From positions 63,154 to 127,153 of the forward strand of contig JAGGNK010007071.1 in assembly GCA_017590115.1 (NCBI GenBank): a DNA stretch of 64,000 bases, written 5' to 3'. Under the pieces are notes generated by a model that was not told where the DNA came from, made no database searches, and saw only the letters and a list, made by a program, of their open reading frames with translations. A program made the position numbers and the translations under genes. This stretch comes from Montifringilla adamsi (Eukaryota; Chordata; Aves; Passeriformes; Passeridae). Shown one piece after another: positions 35,488 through 48,810 of the stretch (position 1 is its first letter; every line of letters starts with the position of its first letter).

Positions 35488-38400
35488 CTGTTTTCCCACA
35501 CAGTCTCTGGGCACTGCTTTCTCCTTCTCTTGATATCTTACCCTTTCCTCTCTTTGCCTTAAGCCTGTGCCCTCACATTCTGCTAAAATTCCTGCAGTTT
35601 TAATACAACAAGGATATGGGTGTGGAATTATCCTCTTTCAGGCTGCACCCTATTGCAGTATCTCCAAGAGAAAGTATAGTGATGGTTGTGTGGGTTGGCT
35701 TGGCTTGATTTTTCTGGGTTGGTTTTAGCTGGTTTTTGGTCAAAGGTTGTATCAATCAATGCCATCAAGACAGCCAGCTCTATTCTTGTCCCTCCTGAGA
35801 CCTTCCAACCTCCCCAAGCTCTGGGGATATTTTTGAGCAGAGATCTGCTGGGGTTTTATCTCTGGTTTGCTTTTCAAAAACAATTACTGCAGCCAGAGAG
35901 CACTTTTTAAAACCATATGATTTGTCATCTACCAGGGACGATCACAGTCATCTTAACTGTTGTTTCTTCCTGCCAGACTTGTAGTGATCTAAGGTTTATC
36001 CCGTAGTAATGCAGCAAGATGTAGTCCAAGTACCACATCCAAAAGCAGCCTGATTCCATGCTGGAGCAGGCACACCACAGCCTGCACTGTGACTAATCCT
36101 GCCAATCACTTTTTCCTTGAAATCTCTGATAAGGAGTCTGACAATCTCCTGGTTGCGAACAAGGCAGCACTATTTCCATGCCTTTTCCTTTGTGTGTTGT
36201 AGACTGTATGGTCATAAAAAGTACAAACACTACACATGACAGTATTTGCCCTACTGAAAGGCAGTGCTCTCCACAATATGGTTTAATCATCAACTAATAG
36301 TTCAGATAAGTAGTGGCTCCATTAACTAGTCTGTTTGCTTCTGGATTGAATAAGGTTCTACACAGGCATGTTCAGGGAATGCCAGTGTCTCTAGACTGGA
36401 CAGAGTAATTCAATAATCCTTTAAAAGAAAAAATTAACCTGTCCACCAAATGAAGCGGTGAGTCAAAGGAGTAACTGAGAGGAAAGGAGCTTTTAAATCT
36501 TGGAAAGGCCTGGGCATTTAAAGATGGAAATTGTCTTTAAGTGAAGATCATCTTCACTAACACTGAACTTGGGGTAAGATGTTTTCTGCTCTGAAGCTGG
36601 ACCCCAGGCACAGACTCCTGCAAGGATAGACTGTTAGCTGTGTGACAGAGTGAACAATCTTTCTCTCATGTCAGGAACTGCTGGAAAGCAGGCACAGACA
36701 GAAGCAGGGTTTTTATTTTTGTGTAGCTATTTCTGAGTCAGCTCCTTTGGTGTCCTGCTTAATTATTAAGAATTCATTCTAAGGAATTTCTCAATTCTGA
36801 AAAAATAAGACAGTATGAGGAACAGTACTTCTGTTTCCAGATGCCAGATGACAGTAAACCTTAATGAACAGATTTGGTGAAGAAGCTTTAGCACACGCCT
36901 ACTGTTTTTTTTTTAAGCAGTGTTAATATTATAGAGCTGGGGAAATGAAAGGTGATCTTCAAAGCCACGGGTGACACCTAGAAATCACACATTTCTTAAT
37001 TTCCAGAAATTCTGATTAACTATTGCATTCTTGGCTTTCAGAAAAAAAATCTTCCTTATTAGTGTAAGTAATCATTCCTGAAAACAGACATTAACAGAAA
37101 TAAAGATCTATAAAGAATACTTGGCCCACTTTTCTATCAATATGTACTTGACTCTCAAGCAATAGCTCCACTTCATCAAATGCTCTTTTTCTTTCCTTTG
37201 TTTTAATTTCTGATGCATGTGTCCATCCTGCAGTTTATTAGAGCTTTTAAATTTTAACAGTGCCCTTGGTCTGATGGCATGAAAAAAGGAAGGCATAGGC
37301 ATTTGTCATTCTGCTGTAACTGAAAAGACTGTCTTGGCTATCCATCTGTAAATCATTTTTGGACATGGATGCTGTAGAAGAAACAATTTGGCCATGGTTT
37401 ATCTTCCCAGGCAGCCAGCGTACACCATCACTTCACTTTTTCACCTTGAAAAAAACTTTGTTTCTACAGCATGTAGAAACATGTACAGCATGTTCACAGC
37501 TTCAAGGCTTGCAAGTATATACTAGCAAAATGGGCTTGGGGAAAAAGCATTTGCACATATTTATGGATTTATCAGAATTAAATGTTTTGAGGGAATTAAT
37601 TACTAACCAGGAACTATATCCTCTGAAGGTAATTAAGAACCTGATGCCCACTAACTCCAATGGAGCTACATGTTATGAGAATAAGCAACGTTATGCCATG
37701 GCAAGAAAATGCTAGAAATAACTTCCATTTAACACAGTTGGGCTTCGATTTGTGTTTTCTGTGGAAAACTGTGTGTGCCACAACCCATCTATGGGAATAA
37801 CCACTGAGTGCTGCCCTGCTTCAGCTGTGTGAATCTGCAGGCTGGGAGGCTGGAGGCAGCACCTCAGGTGATATGGTGAAGGTGAGTAATGCACTGAACT
37901 GTGGAAGAGGATGAAGGAAATGAGGCACAAGGGTGAAAAATGAGATAAAGAAGGATCAACCCATGTGAAAAACCATAGTAGTTTCCACAAAAGAAATGAA
38001 AATAGCCAACACTGAGTCATACCTACCAACTTCCATGAACTTTGTAAAAGCAGGTATGTTGTCAGAGAAACAACAAAGCAGCCATGTGATTTTCAAAAAG
38101 CAATGGAAAGGTCATTTTCAGCACAGTACTGAAACATTCATAATAAGGATAAAAATTTAGGTAGTTTTGCATTCCACATTCTGTTTTCTTCCTGAAATAT
38201 AAGAAATTGCTCTCATGGACAGAAGGGATTTAAAATTGCTTTAAACTGGAGCATCACCAATGTTTCTTTGCTTACCAGTGCAAAATTTTCATCCTTCATT
38301 GTTGAATAAGAGTCACTCCATATATTATTCCTTACGTGTGGCAAGACTTAATTAGGAACCATTCAGGTTCCTAATAGGTATATTGGTTCAACAGAATCAG

Positions 38401-39353
38401 GCAATCTAAAAGAGTTTAATTAAATTTTAACATAATAAATAAACAAACAAATGCTGACCATGGGATGGAGGAAAAGAAATCCTGTTGTCTGGGCTGACTG
38501 GGGAAGAATCAAGATAACCTTCCTAATGGATTACTTAGTAAGTGTTTGAAGGTGGTGACAAATTTAAAACAGGTGACTTTAATATCAGAAGAATGCCTGA
38601 GCATTATTTTATCAGAGAGAGTGCAGAAGCACCACCACCAACCAACAGGTTTCCTTTATGGCCTTTTCAGGAAAAAAAGGGTGGAGTGGAAGCACCAGAA
38701 TCTGAAAAGTTTGGAAATTACAGTCAGCACTGGAAATCTACACTCAAAACTGACGTGTTGGTTTTCCCTTGCTTCCCACCTGACATGCTCTCCTCTGAAG
38801 GAAACTGGCAGTGGCTCCATGGCAGGACAGACTCCAGACCCTGGGCCTGCCCAGCATTGTTGAGCTCCAGAGTTGTAACAACAGTGGCAGTCATCAGAGC
38901 CTGCAGAAATATCAATAACTCTGTAGAAATTACACTTGCCAAGAGGGCAGGAACAGACAATTGCATTTCCCCCAAGCCATTTACATAACTCTGATACTCT
39001 GAGGGCATGTGATTTATTCATTTATGTGGCAGAGAAAGCTGTTGAGTTGATGTTTTCCATTTCTTCTCAATCAAGAATCTTTTAGGGCAAGGGTTGTGCC
39101 AGCAAGGGTGGTCTTAAATACTTCAAAGAATGAAGATTAATTTGCCTTAAAAACATAAAAATAAATCTTATGTGTGATCTCCCAAGGAAATTTTTATAGA
39201 GTATTGTCCACATATTTCCTCTCTCCTGTTTTCTTTCAGCATTTTCCAAATTTTGTATTTGTGCATGCTTCCTTCCCGTCATAGGGGAAAAAACATGATG
39301 AAATCTGTCACTGTCAGGGATAGAAAAACTGAGAACTAAATTTAAAAGCAGCT

Positions 39354-39500
39354 AAAAAAAAAAACCACACCAAAAAAAAACAACTTTCCCCAAAGAAAAA
39401 ACAAAACAAAACAAAACAAAAACCAAAAAACAAAACAAAACCACAAACAAACAAAAAACCAAAAACCAAGAAATACCAAAAACCTTAAAAAAATATAAAA
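39354..39500. repeat. A-rich (CAAAA)n-like tract
   Basis: About 145 bases of A with regularly spaced C, including three clean CAAAA units. Open frames here are artefacts. Confidence 0.9.
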
Positions 39501-42109
39501 TCATGGCCAACCATTGTTTTAAGTAAAAAAAATTGCAACCTCTGAGGTGCCTGCCACTCTCAGCCAGCAAGCCAAGACGTCACTTGCATACCATCCTTCT
39601 CCTCAAATATCACCAATGCCAGCTCACCTGGGTGCCAGGCCTGCTTCAGCAGGAACAGGATGTTCACACTCTGAAACTGCTGCATAAGAGGATGGTTGCT
39701 ACAAAATCTGACCTGTTTCTTAATTAACAGCATTTTAATATGGTTCAGATTGCACAATATAAAAAAACAGAATTCTCAGTATTTCTTCCAGAGCTGAGGC
39801 ATTTTCTGGTTGCTCTTACTGAGGAATTGAAACTTTCTTATGCAGAGTGGTGCTGAGCACTGGAGAAGGGCACAGGTGAAGGCAGAAGGCTAAGTGCTGT
39901 GACTGGAGGCAATGGGAGATTTGCAAACCTTTTGCTGAGGGACATTTATTCCTCTGAAAGCTTCAAACCAAATAGACTAGTGCCAGCAAATCTGACAATT
40001 GGTCACTGTTTCCCAGTAGAAACTGACTTCAAAAAAAATTATCAGAAATCAGTTTAGTTGGGAAATAATAATCCTGCTCTGCATTCCAGACAGGACTGCT
40101 GGTTTACATTCTCTTTGGGCCTAAGTTTTTTTAACCTTCTTTATATGTACAGCCTTGATGTTAGTTAGACCTTTTCTCTATGTTAGAGACAATGATGGTT
40201 TCTCCTTTTGCCTTCCATCAACTTTGTTAATCATTTTCTTTCATATAAAACTGCATATAAAAATCCCTTTTGTCAAAGTCCAAAATCTTAAAAGAAGCTG
40301 TAACTTTCAATTCCTTTAAGGTTGTATCAGCCTTAAAGGGAAATTTGCTTTTTCTCTTTCAATTTTTAAGCAAAATGGACCCCACCAAATCTGTAATTTT
40401 GCACTTTCAGGTTCAAATGAATCTTGAATGAAAGGATGAAATTCCTGTTAAGATGCCACCTTAACACTTCAGTGATCTGTATTTGGTCCATAACTTTTCT
40501 GTGGGACAAAACTCTTTGTCTCAATTTCAGCACTTCACAAATGGGGATGGATTCTGACATCAGACAGTGATCAGGAGGATGGGTGGGCCAGAGCCTAACA
40601 AAGGGCTCAGGGCAGTTCAGATAAAAACTGTAGCTGATCACGGGAGTTTCTAGCACAGGAAAGTTGCAAATTATTCTTTGTCACTGACAGATAAAAAATA
40701 TCTCTTACTGGAATATCTCTTCTTAAAAAAACCCAACTTTTTTCAAAATGTTGCTGCTGCTGCACTTTGGGATAAATGAAAATCAAATGGCTCTCGAGTC
40801 TGAGTTTGTAATTTTTAGTGACAAAATTAAATTAGGAACTGTATATGCAAATGCTACGACATTCAGTTGTGTTTAAGCTTGTGTGAATGAATAATCCACT
40901 TACAGTCTAGATGATTTAATAGTCACTCTGCTAAACAACAGCACTTCTTTCCCCACAGGTAACACAAGTGAATACTGCAGCCCACAACATGGGATTTAAC
41001 TCGTTTGGAGGCCTTAAACTAGACAGAGCTGGAATGGTGCCACTTGGAAAAAGTTATCTTCTGTGCACAAAATATTTATCATTTCAACCTCACCAAACAC
41101 TTATGTGGAGACAGCTCTCTCAGAAACGAGTTCTGTGCACCGAACTAACACAAATCAAATTAGTGCACTGGAGCTAAAGAGGACACGTTTAATTTCATCC
41201 CTCAAAAGTTTTTCAGTAAGTCATTGAAAAGAAGTTCTACTTTTATATATGTAGATATCTTCCTAGGAATGACTAGGAAATTACAGCAATGAATTTCCAA
41301 GGATAAGAGTCAAAGAGCACCATGCAGAGATAGGAAAAAATATCACCACCCAATGGGTTTATTTTTTTGAAATTCATCATCTCTGTTAAAAGATGGAAAA
41401 AATGGAGAGTAAACAAATGATTTTTTTGCTGAAAATCCTGCCTATATCCTGTTTGATTCCAGTCACACACTAGCTAAGGTCATTCGCTTGGATACAGACA
41501 CCAGCTGGTCCTTGATTCAAGATGCAGTACCCAGGTTACTGCAGAGCAGTGAGAAATCAAAGTATTTCTATTTTTAATGTAAACTGTGGTGGGTTTTTAG
41601 TGTTTTCCAGAGGGACGATCAGTCTACAGATTTTTCATACAGACCATGTAGCCTTTTTCCCTCCAAAACTAATGGACAATTTTAATCCTATCTCATTCCA
41701 TCACAGTGCTCATTCATGCATGCAGAGATATCTATAATGCAGCACTGCTGTAGGAAAGCAATAAAGACCTCAGGAATTCTCTCCTCAACCACAAATGCAC
41801 CTTCATAGCTCAAAAGATGAATTTATAACTTGAAATAACTTAATCTCCTAAACTTTAGCCTTCAGCAGTGTTTTCTTGGAGGAAAACACCAGCAGAGCTA
41901 AGAGCAGCCTCTGCAGCACATGGGGAGTAGCACCCAGCAAAGAGACATGAAAGCAGTGCAGGGAAAAGAGAAGGTGACTCCCCTTTCCTCACAATGAATC
42001 AATAATATATCACTGCCTTGCAGTACTTCAGTACTTTTCATTATGTACTTCCCTAATTTCCTTTTTCAGTTTTTATCCATTCAAGCCTAAATCAAATGTT
42101 CTGGAGGAG

Positions 42110-42226
42110 AAAAAAAAAAAAAAAAAAAAAGAAAAGANNNNNNNNNNNNNNNNNNNNNNNNNNNNNNNNNNNNNNNNNNTGCACAGGTTTTCTAAAATAG
42201 CTCTAATGAAAAAAAAAAAAAAAAAA
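42110..42226 (+). repeat. Two A runs flanking an assembly gap
   Basis: A run of 21 A at 42110-42130 precedes 42 N (42138-42179). A second run of 18 A lies at 42209-42226. Confidence 0.9.
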
Positions 42227-43120
42227 GTACCTTATACACAAAATATTCAGCATTTGAAGCAGGGAGAGTTCTCTGGGAAAAGTTTTGTAAAAGGAACGGA
42301 GTCTTTATTCTCTGGATGCCAACATTTTTTTCCCTTTACAAGTATAAATTTTGCTTCATATTTTTCCATTTTAAACAATATTGCACCATGAAAATAATAT
42401 GTTTCTACCTCTTATATCTAATTAATAATTTATTTTTTTTCAGTGTTGCAGCAGCTGGCATTGTTTTACATCCTTACCTTTCCCCCAGAGAAGTGATAAG
42501 TTTCTAGCCTTCACAACTCTAGGTAAAACTCAATATATCTACAGCACCAGATTGAAACCCTGGAGGTATAGAGGAACAGAAAGATTTCTTTTTTAAAAGT
42601 CATATGTTTGAGTATTTAGTTCACAATATTTAATAACTGGGGACTGGAAATCTTGAAACAACTGGACTAGAAGTGATCATCTGAAGTGAGATTTTTTAAA
42701 AAGATAACTTTATGCAGTGAATTATTTAAAAAGCAAGCTCCATTAATGCTTTAAATAGCAGTTTAGGTCTCGGAGTAGACATCTAGGTAGTTACTTTGTG
42801 GGTTATGTGAGAGAAGCATGGATAAATGAACAGTAACTTCAAATTTACCAAGGAGTTCCCAAACCATTCGTGTTGGAAGTCGCTCCACCAGTGGAAGCTT
42901 TTACTGAAAGCACTGTCCAAGTTCCCCATGGTATTTTGATGAAAAAGAGTGACAATTTTTAGAGTTTTCCCACTATAAATATTCAGCTCAGTTAAGCAGA
43001 AGAAGCAGTACTACTCTCTGATGTAATGAGCATTTATCCAAACAGCAATGAATAATAAAATGCAGAAAAATTACACACCACAAACACAATTGAACTTAAC
43101 ATTTCATCATTTTCTCCCAG

Positions 43121-43218
43121 GCTCTGCATTTCTGCTGCTGAGGGGAGGCTTTAATGTATTTCAAGTGTTCATGGGTCCCATTTGGTATCGCAGAGTGTTC
43201 TGCTCCTGCAGGTGCAAG
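43121..43218 (+). other. Candidate 98-base exon bounded by good splice sites
   Basis: The acceptor TTTTCTCCCAG and donor CAAG|GTAAGC enclose 98 bases. One frame is open, including 'LLLRGGFNVFQVF' and 'CSCRCK'. I recognise no family and chance occurrence is plausible. Confidence 0.15.
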
Positions 43219-43422
43219 GTAAGCAAAAAGGTACAGACAATTCCTGCTTCCCAGCTGCCATCCCCTCCAAGCACAGGAGAACTTCAATCTGCTAGTCACT
43301 TTTCCAGCCAGCAACTCTTGGCAGCCTCTTAACATGTACCTTGGAGTGGAGGGAAGCAACTCCAGCCCGGCCATCTGGGAATTGCTTCCAACACCAGTTC
43401 TTGGGATTACACTTGTTTGAAG

Positions 43423-43454
43423 TGTATATATATGTATGCATATATATATATATG
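43423..43454 (+). repeat. TA-rich microsatellite
   Basis: Alternating TATATA with G interruptions directly precedes the CR1 fragment. Confidence 0.9.
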
Positions 43455-43615
43455 AGGGTGTCAAAACACTCACATTGCCTACTGAGGTGGTGGATGCCCC
43501 CTCCCTAAAAACATTCCGGGTCAGGTTGTACAAGGCTCTGAGTAACTTCATCTATTTGAAGATATCCCTGCTCATGGCAAGGGGACCTAAACCCTTCTAT
43601 GATTCTGTGAAAAGA
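43455..43615 (+). mobile_element. CR1 LINE 3'-end fragment
   Basis: 'GAGGTGGTGGATGCCCCCTC', 'CGGGTCAGGTTGTACAAGGC', 'GAAGATATCCCTGCTCATGG' and 'TTCTATGATTCTGTGA' define the CR1 end. A TA-rich microsatellite touches its left edge. Confidence 0.85.
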
Positions 43616-45267
43616 TTAGACTGAAGTGGTTTGATTTTTTTTTTGTAAGATAGCTTCTGATTTTAATAATTAATTGCCTTTGTTTCCCCAGCACTAAAAA
43701 TAAAACTGTCCTTCCTCCTCTGATTGCTGCCTTATTCATGACCACTGTGGTATGGGTGTGTTTGTTACAGCATCAACACACTCCTTGTTCCCCCAGGGAG
43801 CTCAGTAGGAGCAACCTATGCTCTGTTTAAATCATCCAAGCAAGACAACCGCCAGGTGTTTTCCTGTTGCTCTTGGCAATTTTTTGGTCTTGTGGCATAA
43901 AATTATCTTTAAAAATCAGTTGGGCCTGGACATTGGAGAAGAATAGTAACAACAATAATCATGAGGAAAAAAATTTTCTTCTCACCTTTTTGAACTCAGT
44001 TATGAGGCTGCTTCTTCCAAATGAAGCTACTTGGACAAGGGTCTGCATGAGATTTTGCTAAACTTTTGATTAAACATCTATAGCAACCATATAAAATGGA
44101 AGGTAAAGAAATTATTTGAGTAAATTAATTTTATAAGAGAAGAGTTTTTCTCCAAAAGGTTTGTCTAAACTTCTGTTTCCATGTTCATAATACCTTGCAG
44201 TTGTATGCCTAGGAAAACTTCCTTCTTTCATGTTTGTGGCTCACAGGTTATGTTTGTAAAGTGATTGATAGATACACCTGGGCAGGCTTTTGCTATGGGT
44301 TTAAAATTAGCAACACTTTTTGTTGAAGTCTGAGTGAATCAGCTCTTTCCGTTGTCATTGTTCCTTGTAAGTAAAGATTGATGACAAAAATCTAATAAAA
44401 ATTTTTGGTACAAACTGGCAGAAGAGGAAGTCATGGTCTGTTTAGCAGCGTGGGCAGGGGGGTCTGTTGGCAGTGAAAGCACAGTTCCTGTAAGTCCAGA
44501 CTGGACTTGAAAAGGAGACAGACCTGTGCTGTGGTGGATGGGAAGAGTCTGTCCTCACTGCCTTGCTAGAGAGGGACTGAGGAGAGGCAGGTGGAAAGCA
44601 AGAAACAATCATGAATCAGTATCTACTACTGCACAAACAATATTTTAGGGCAGATCTGTCTGGCAAATTCAAAGGGAAAATGCTATTATTAAAAGGCTAT
44701 TTGCCCTGAGGGGGGCTTATTAGGAATATCTGCCAAATGAAATGGGCATTTGAACCATACCCAAGCACGGTGATTGGAGATTGTTATCACACCTGTTGGC
44801 AGCTTCTTTCCTGAACTGGGCAGATGCCCAAGAGAAACATCACATACAGGACATAATTCTTGCAGCAAAGTTGTCATTTAATACTGCAGAGTGACCAGTC
44901 ATCTCATAAAAACAGACAGAAAGCGCTGACTTTTAGAAAGGCTGTTGATTCATCCAGCAGCCATTTCTTCATGCCTCGGCATAAAATGTTAATGCCATGA
45001 CATTTGTTGTAGGCTTAAATCATCCTAATGAAACAGAAAGTGTTACTGAACTAATTCATCCCAGCATCTTCCACAGCAGATATTTTATCAGCAGTTTTAA
45101 GATAATGAAATTAGAACAAGAAAAATGTTTTCCAGTTAGATTTGACCAAATGCAGCTTTTTATGTTTATTAAAGAAAGTGCGTGGTCCCCATCACATATC
45201 ATCTCTATTTAGAAACAGAATTTGTATTTAAGAACTGAAATTAATTTTATTTCTTTGACAAATCTTT

Positions 45268-45287
45268 TTTTTTTTTTTTTTTTTTTC
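45268..45287 (+). repeat. T-rich homopolymer tract
   Basis: About 20 T followed by CCC. Confidence 0.85.
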
Positions 45288-46139
45288 CCTACTTTGGCAC
45301 AAAGGTGAAATATTTCAGAATTTCTTCAGTGGTAGGGAGATTCAATGATAACAGGACTGTCCCAAACTGTTCAGAGAACTCCATAAACAACTGAAATAAA
45401 CTATAATAGGAGGGGAAAGATCATTCTGGTATGATTAGAGGTACCTTTAGTTTCATGCAGTAAATGATGAAGAAGCCAGTGCATCTTCACAAATAAAGGA
45501 ACAAAATCTGGAAGAGCAAGAACTGATAACATGCAGTTTTTTCCTCAGTCTATTTGAACTTGCATAAAATTTCTGGGAAATTAATGGATTCACATAGGTG
45601 AGTTAAACTGGATGGATTTGTTACCACTTCTGTGAGGTGTCACGTAATACTAATTCTCGCATTGTGTATTAAAAAATGCACTTCTTGTTCTGAGTAAGAA
45701 ATGAAGAGACGCTTACTCCAAGATATTTAATAAAACATTACTTGGCTATCTATAGGGTTTGTATGCTCCTTTTTTTTTTCCCCTTCATTTTCTGTGCAAA
45801 AATACACATCAGAAATTCTTCAAGGCACTGCTGAGATGAAAATATAGGAAACCCTACTCAAAAGATTGTTGTTTATCAAATAACAGAAACTGTTACAACA
45901 AAGGGTTTTGCCCAAGTATTTGGTATAACAAAATCTTAATTGAAAACCATAAAAATCTGCAGTGAGAAGAGATTAAGTCACTCCCAAGAAGACCATCACA
46001 GTTTTACTCCCAGCTGTCTTGCATTTCTTATCTGTGATGTTCAGTGTCAAATATAATGCAGCAAGAAAAGGCAGAACATCTTAAATATTTGTGTATGTGT
46101 GCTCATAAATAGAAGACCCCAGATTAGCTTTTTCCCACC

Positions 46140-46275
46140 CATGAGTGTGTATGTATAGGTGTATATATATGTAGATATATATAGTGTAGATATGTGTTTG
46201 TATATGTACATATATGTACATATCTATGTACATGTATATATAAATATGTGTATATTTATATATATTTTATATATG
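46140..46275. repeat. Imperfect (TA/TG)n microsatellite
   Basis: About 135 bases of alternating purine-pyrimidine sequence made of TATATG, TACATA and ATATAT units. The open frame rich in Tyr, Ile, Met and His across it is produced by the repeat. Confidence 0.9.
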
Positions 46276-46804
46276 CATAGAGTTTGTGTGCAACATATTT
46301 CTATGTTTCATTATGAATATGAAACCTACTCACAAACATCAGCTCTTAGGGCTGGGAGGTGTGAGGAAACAACAACAAGACTGCTGAGCAGACTCTCAGT
46401 GGTGAGCATTTAAAGAAACTGTCCCAGCAAACTACCAGAGCAGTTACAGACAGAGAATTCCACTGGGCTATGGTAAGAGACAAGGGAGAATACCAAATTA
46501 GTGTTCATGTCATGCCATTGCTCCACTCCATGGGCCTGCTGTAGCAGCAAGGGATCCTTTTTCCATTAAACATGGACACAGTTAAATAAATTGCTGTGGA
46601 AAGAGTGGTTCTGCTTTCCACTTGCAGCATGCTGAAATTCAGCTTTCCAGAGCAAGTCCACATAAGGAGAAATATCAGAGATCTGTCTGCTGAGCAGGTT
46701 AGAGGCACCACCTCAACAATGCTGGTTCCACGAGCTGCACAGAAAGTGTGTGGCGTGGTCAGCAGAGGAGCCAGAGAAGGAGAGTAGACCACAAGTCTGC
46801 ATGT

Positions 46805-47490
46805 CAGGCTTGGTGCTGTAACCACTTCCCTGGGGAGCCTGTCCCAGAGCCCAGTCATCCTGTAGAGGAAGAACATTTTCTTCAAATGCAACCTAATCCT
46901 CCACTGACACAGCTTCAGGCCAGTCCCTCAGGTCCTGGAACTGAGGAGAAGAGATCAGCAACTGCCCCTTCTCTTTCCCCTCATAAGGAAGTTGCAGACC
47001 CCAGTGAGGTTTCTCATCAGACCCCTCCAGGCTGAACAGACCAAGTGCCCTCAGCCAATGCTCATACAGCTTCCCCTCAAGGGCCTTCACCATACTCATG
47101 GCCTCCTTTAGACACTGTCTGATAGTCTAGTATCTTTCTTATATTGTAGTGCCCCAAACAGCTGCCAGCACTTGAGGTGAGGCCACCACAGTGCAGACTA
47201 AAGCAGGACAATCCCATCTTTTTCCCAGCTCATGATGCTGCGTCTGATGCCCCCCAGGACATGGCTGTCCCTCCTGGCTGACAGGACACTGCTGACTCAT
47301 ACCCAACTTGCCACTGACCAGGACCCCCAGGTCCCTTTCCATGGCACTGCTGTCCAGCCTCTTATTCCTCCATCTGCCTGTACGCTCAGGGTTACCCTGC
47401 CCCTGCCTCAGAATCTGGCACTTACCTTTGTTGAACTCCATATGGTTGGTGATTGCCCATGTCTCCAATTTTTTGAGCTCTCTCTGACTC
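46805..47490 (-). mobile_element. CR1 LINE 3' region, the longest minus-strand copy, lacking its extreme 3' end
   Basis: In plus-strand reading the copy contains 'CTTCCCTGGGGAGCCTGTCC', 'GACACAGCTTCAGGCCAGTC', 'CTCCAGGCTGAACAGACCAA', 'GCTTCCCCTCAAGGGCCTTC', 'GACCAGGACCCCCAGGTCCC' and 'GAATCTGGCACTTACC'. The LINE's last roughly 130 bases, expected just left of 46805, are missing. Confidence 0.9.
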
Positions 47491-47492
47491 TT

Positions 47493-47582
47493 GGGGACAG
47501 TCCTGTGCAGGGCCAGGAGTTGAACTCAATGATTCTGGTGGATCCCTTCCAGATCAGCATATTCCATGATTCTGGAATTTGA
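47493..47582 (+). mobile_element. CR1 LINE terminal 3' fragment abutting a reversed copy
   Basis: 'CCTGTGCAGGGCCAGGAGTT', 'ACTCAATGATTCTGGTGG' and 'TATTCCATGATTCTGG' are the last 90 bases of a CR1 in plus orientation. It directly joins the minus-strand copy ending at about 47490. Confidence 0.8.
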
Positions 47583-48810
47583 GTCAGTTTGACTTGTCAA
47601 TCCACACTTGAAAATCTGTGTCACTCTTTCATTCTGCCACACGCCTTTCTCAAAATAAGCATGGGTATGTCTCCAACCATCCTCCCACAGCTCCTGTTGT
47701 TGATCTCTGTTTCATTTATCAATGCCAAACTCCAAATCTTAGAAAATGAGATCTTTAATCTTGGACCAAGTGAAACATCTTTTTTGATCTAAGACTAACA
47801 ATCGAAGAATTAAATTAAATCCCTGCTTGCCTTGACCTAGCTCCTAAATCTTACAAATTGCAAATATTCCCACTTGATTTACTTCTACAGCATTTCTTGG
47901 CCATTAGATTATTTTATTTCTATAAGCTTCACGTCCACCAAATTCACCTTGGCATCTCTCAAGAGATTTTTTAGACTGACTTACACTAATGGTAAAATAC
48001 CATCTCAAAGTCCTGAGAAACATTGGTACCATGTCAGTGAAAGACAGGAGCTGAGTGATGAACTGTGAAGCAAACTCTTGACCCTGCCCACTATCTAAGT
48101 GAAAACGTGAAAAATTTCTCACTACTCTGCAAGAGTTCTATATCTAAAAGTGCCTCTCCGCTGGATTTTAACATCTTGTTTTATTTTGCATAAGGATCAC
48201 TGCTATGCCACAGCCTCATAAGAATTTCAAAGGCTTTGGCAGAGTAAGTGAATTGAGTGCAAACTCCTGTATTTCCCCCAGGGCATTGAAGCTCCCACTC
48301 CAGGGACCCCCTACATCAGCCAAGCCAGGTCTGGAGCAAAGGATTTACTGCTTGTGTAATGATTCCACTCAACAGGTGCCTGGACTCAGCAGCAGCCAGC
48401 GATGCCACATTAGTCTGGCCAAAAGGGAGCCCTGTGGAGAGAAATGGCATCTACAGGGACATTAGGTGTGCTTAAGCTGTCATTATTTCCATCTCTGACA
48501 GCACAGTGCTAAGTGAGCTTCACAGAGGGAATAGCTCCTTCTTGAGAGTCTGTATGGCAACATCCAGGTGCTCTGAACTCCAATAGCAAGATGTTTGTAG
48601 GCATAGGAACCAACTTTTAGTCAAGCTGAAATTAGATTTGACACACTTCAGATGTATCTATTTAGTCAAATCGACTTTGTAAAATAAGAGAGTAGACAGT
48701 CTGTGGCTTCTCCTCTGAAGCAGTAGAGCTAAATGCAGGTAGGATCAGATGCAGTGGATGCAGATTGATTCACATCAGAACAAAGTATCTAGACAGGTGG
48801 ATAAATAACA

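Larger units (their letters stand above)
35490..43120. other. Unassigned AT-rich sequence downstream of the RING gene
   Basis: Contains only the A-rich tract at 39354-39500, the gap and its A runs. Frames of 118 codons (37359-37715) and 148 codons (38542-38988) are not recognised. Confidence 0.55.
43616..46804. other. Unassigned sequence with microsatellites
   Basis: Holds the T-rich tract at 45268 and the TA/TG microsatellite at 46140-46275. Nothing else is recognised. Confidence 0.6.

Noticed and set aside
38542..38988. 148-codon plus-strand frame with two minus-strand frames overlapping it
   Set aside because: No motif, no splice pattern, and multiple frames open at once suggest a stop-poor stretch rather than a gene.
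44492..44508. Perfect 8-base inverted repeat AAGTCCAG-A-CTGGACTT
   Set aside because: Too short for a supported hairpin RNA or binding site in a window this large.
46159..46413. Tyr/Ile/Met-rich frame
   Set aside because: Produced by the TA/TG microsatellite.
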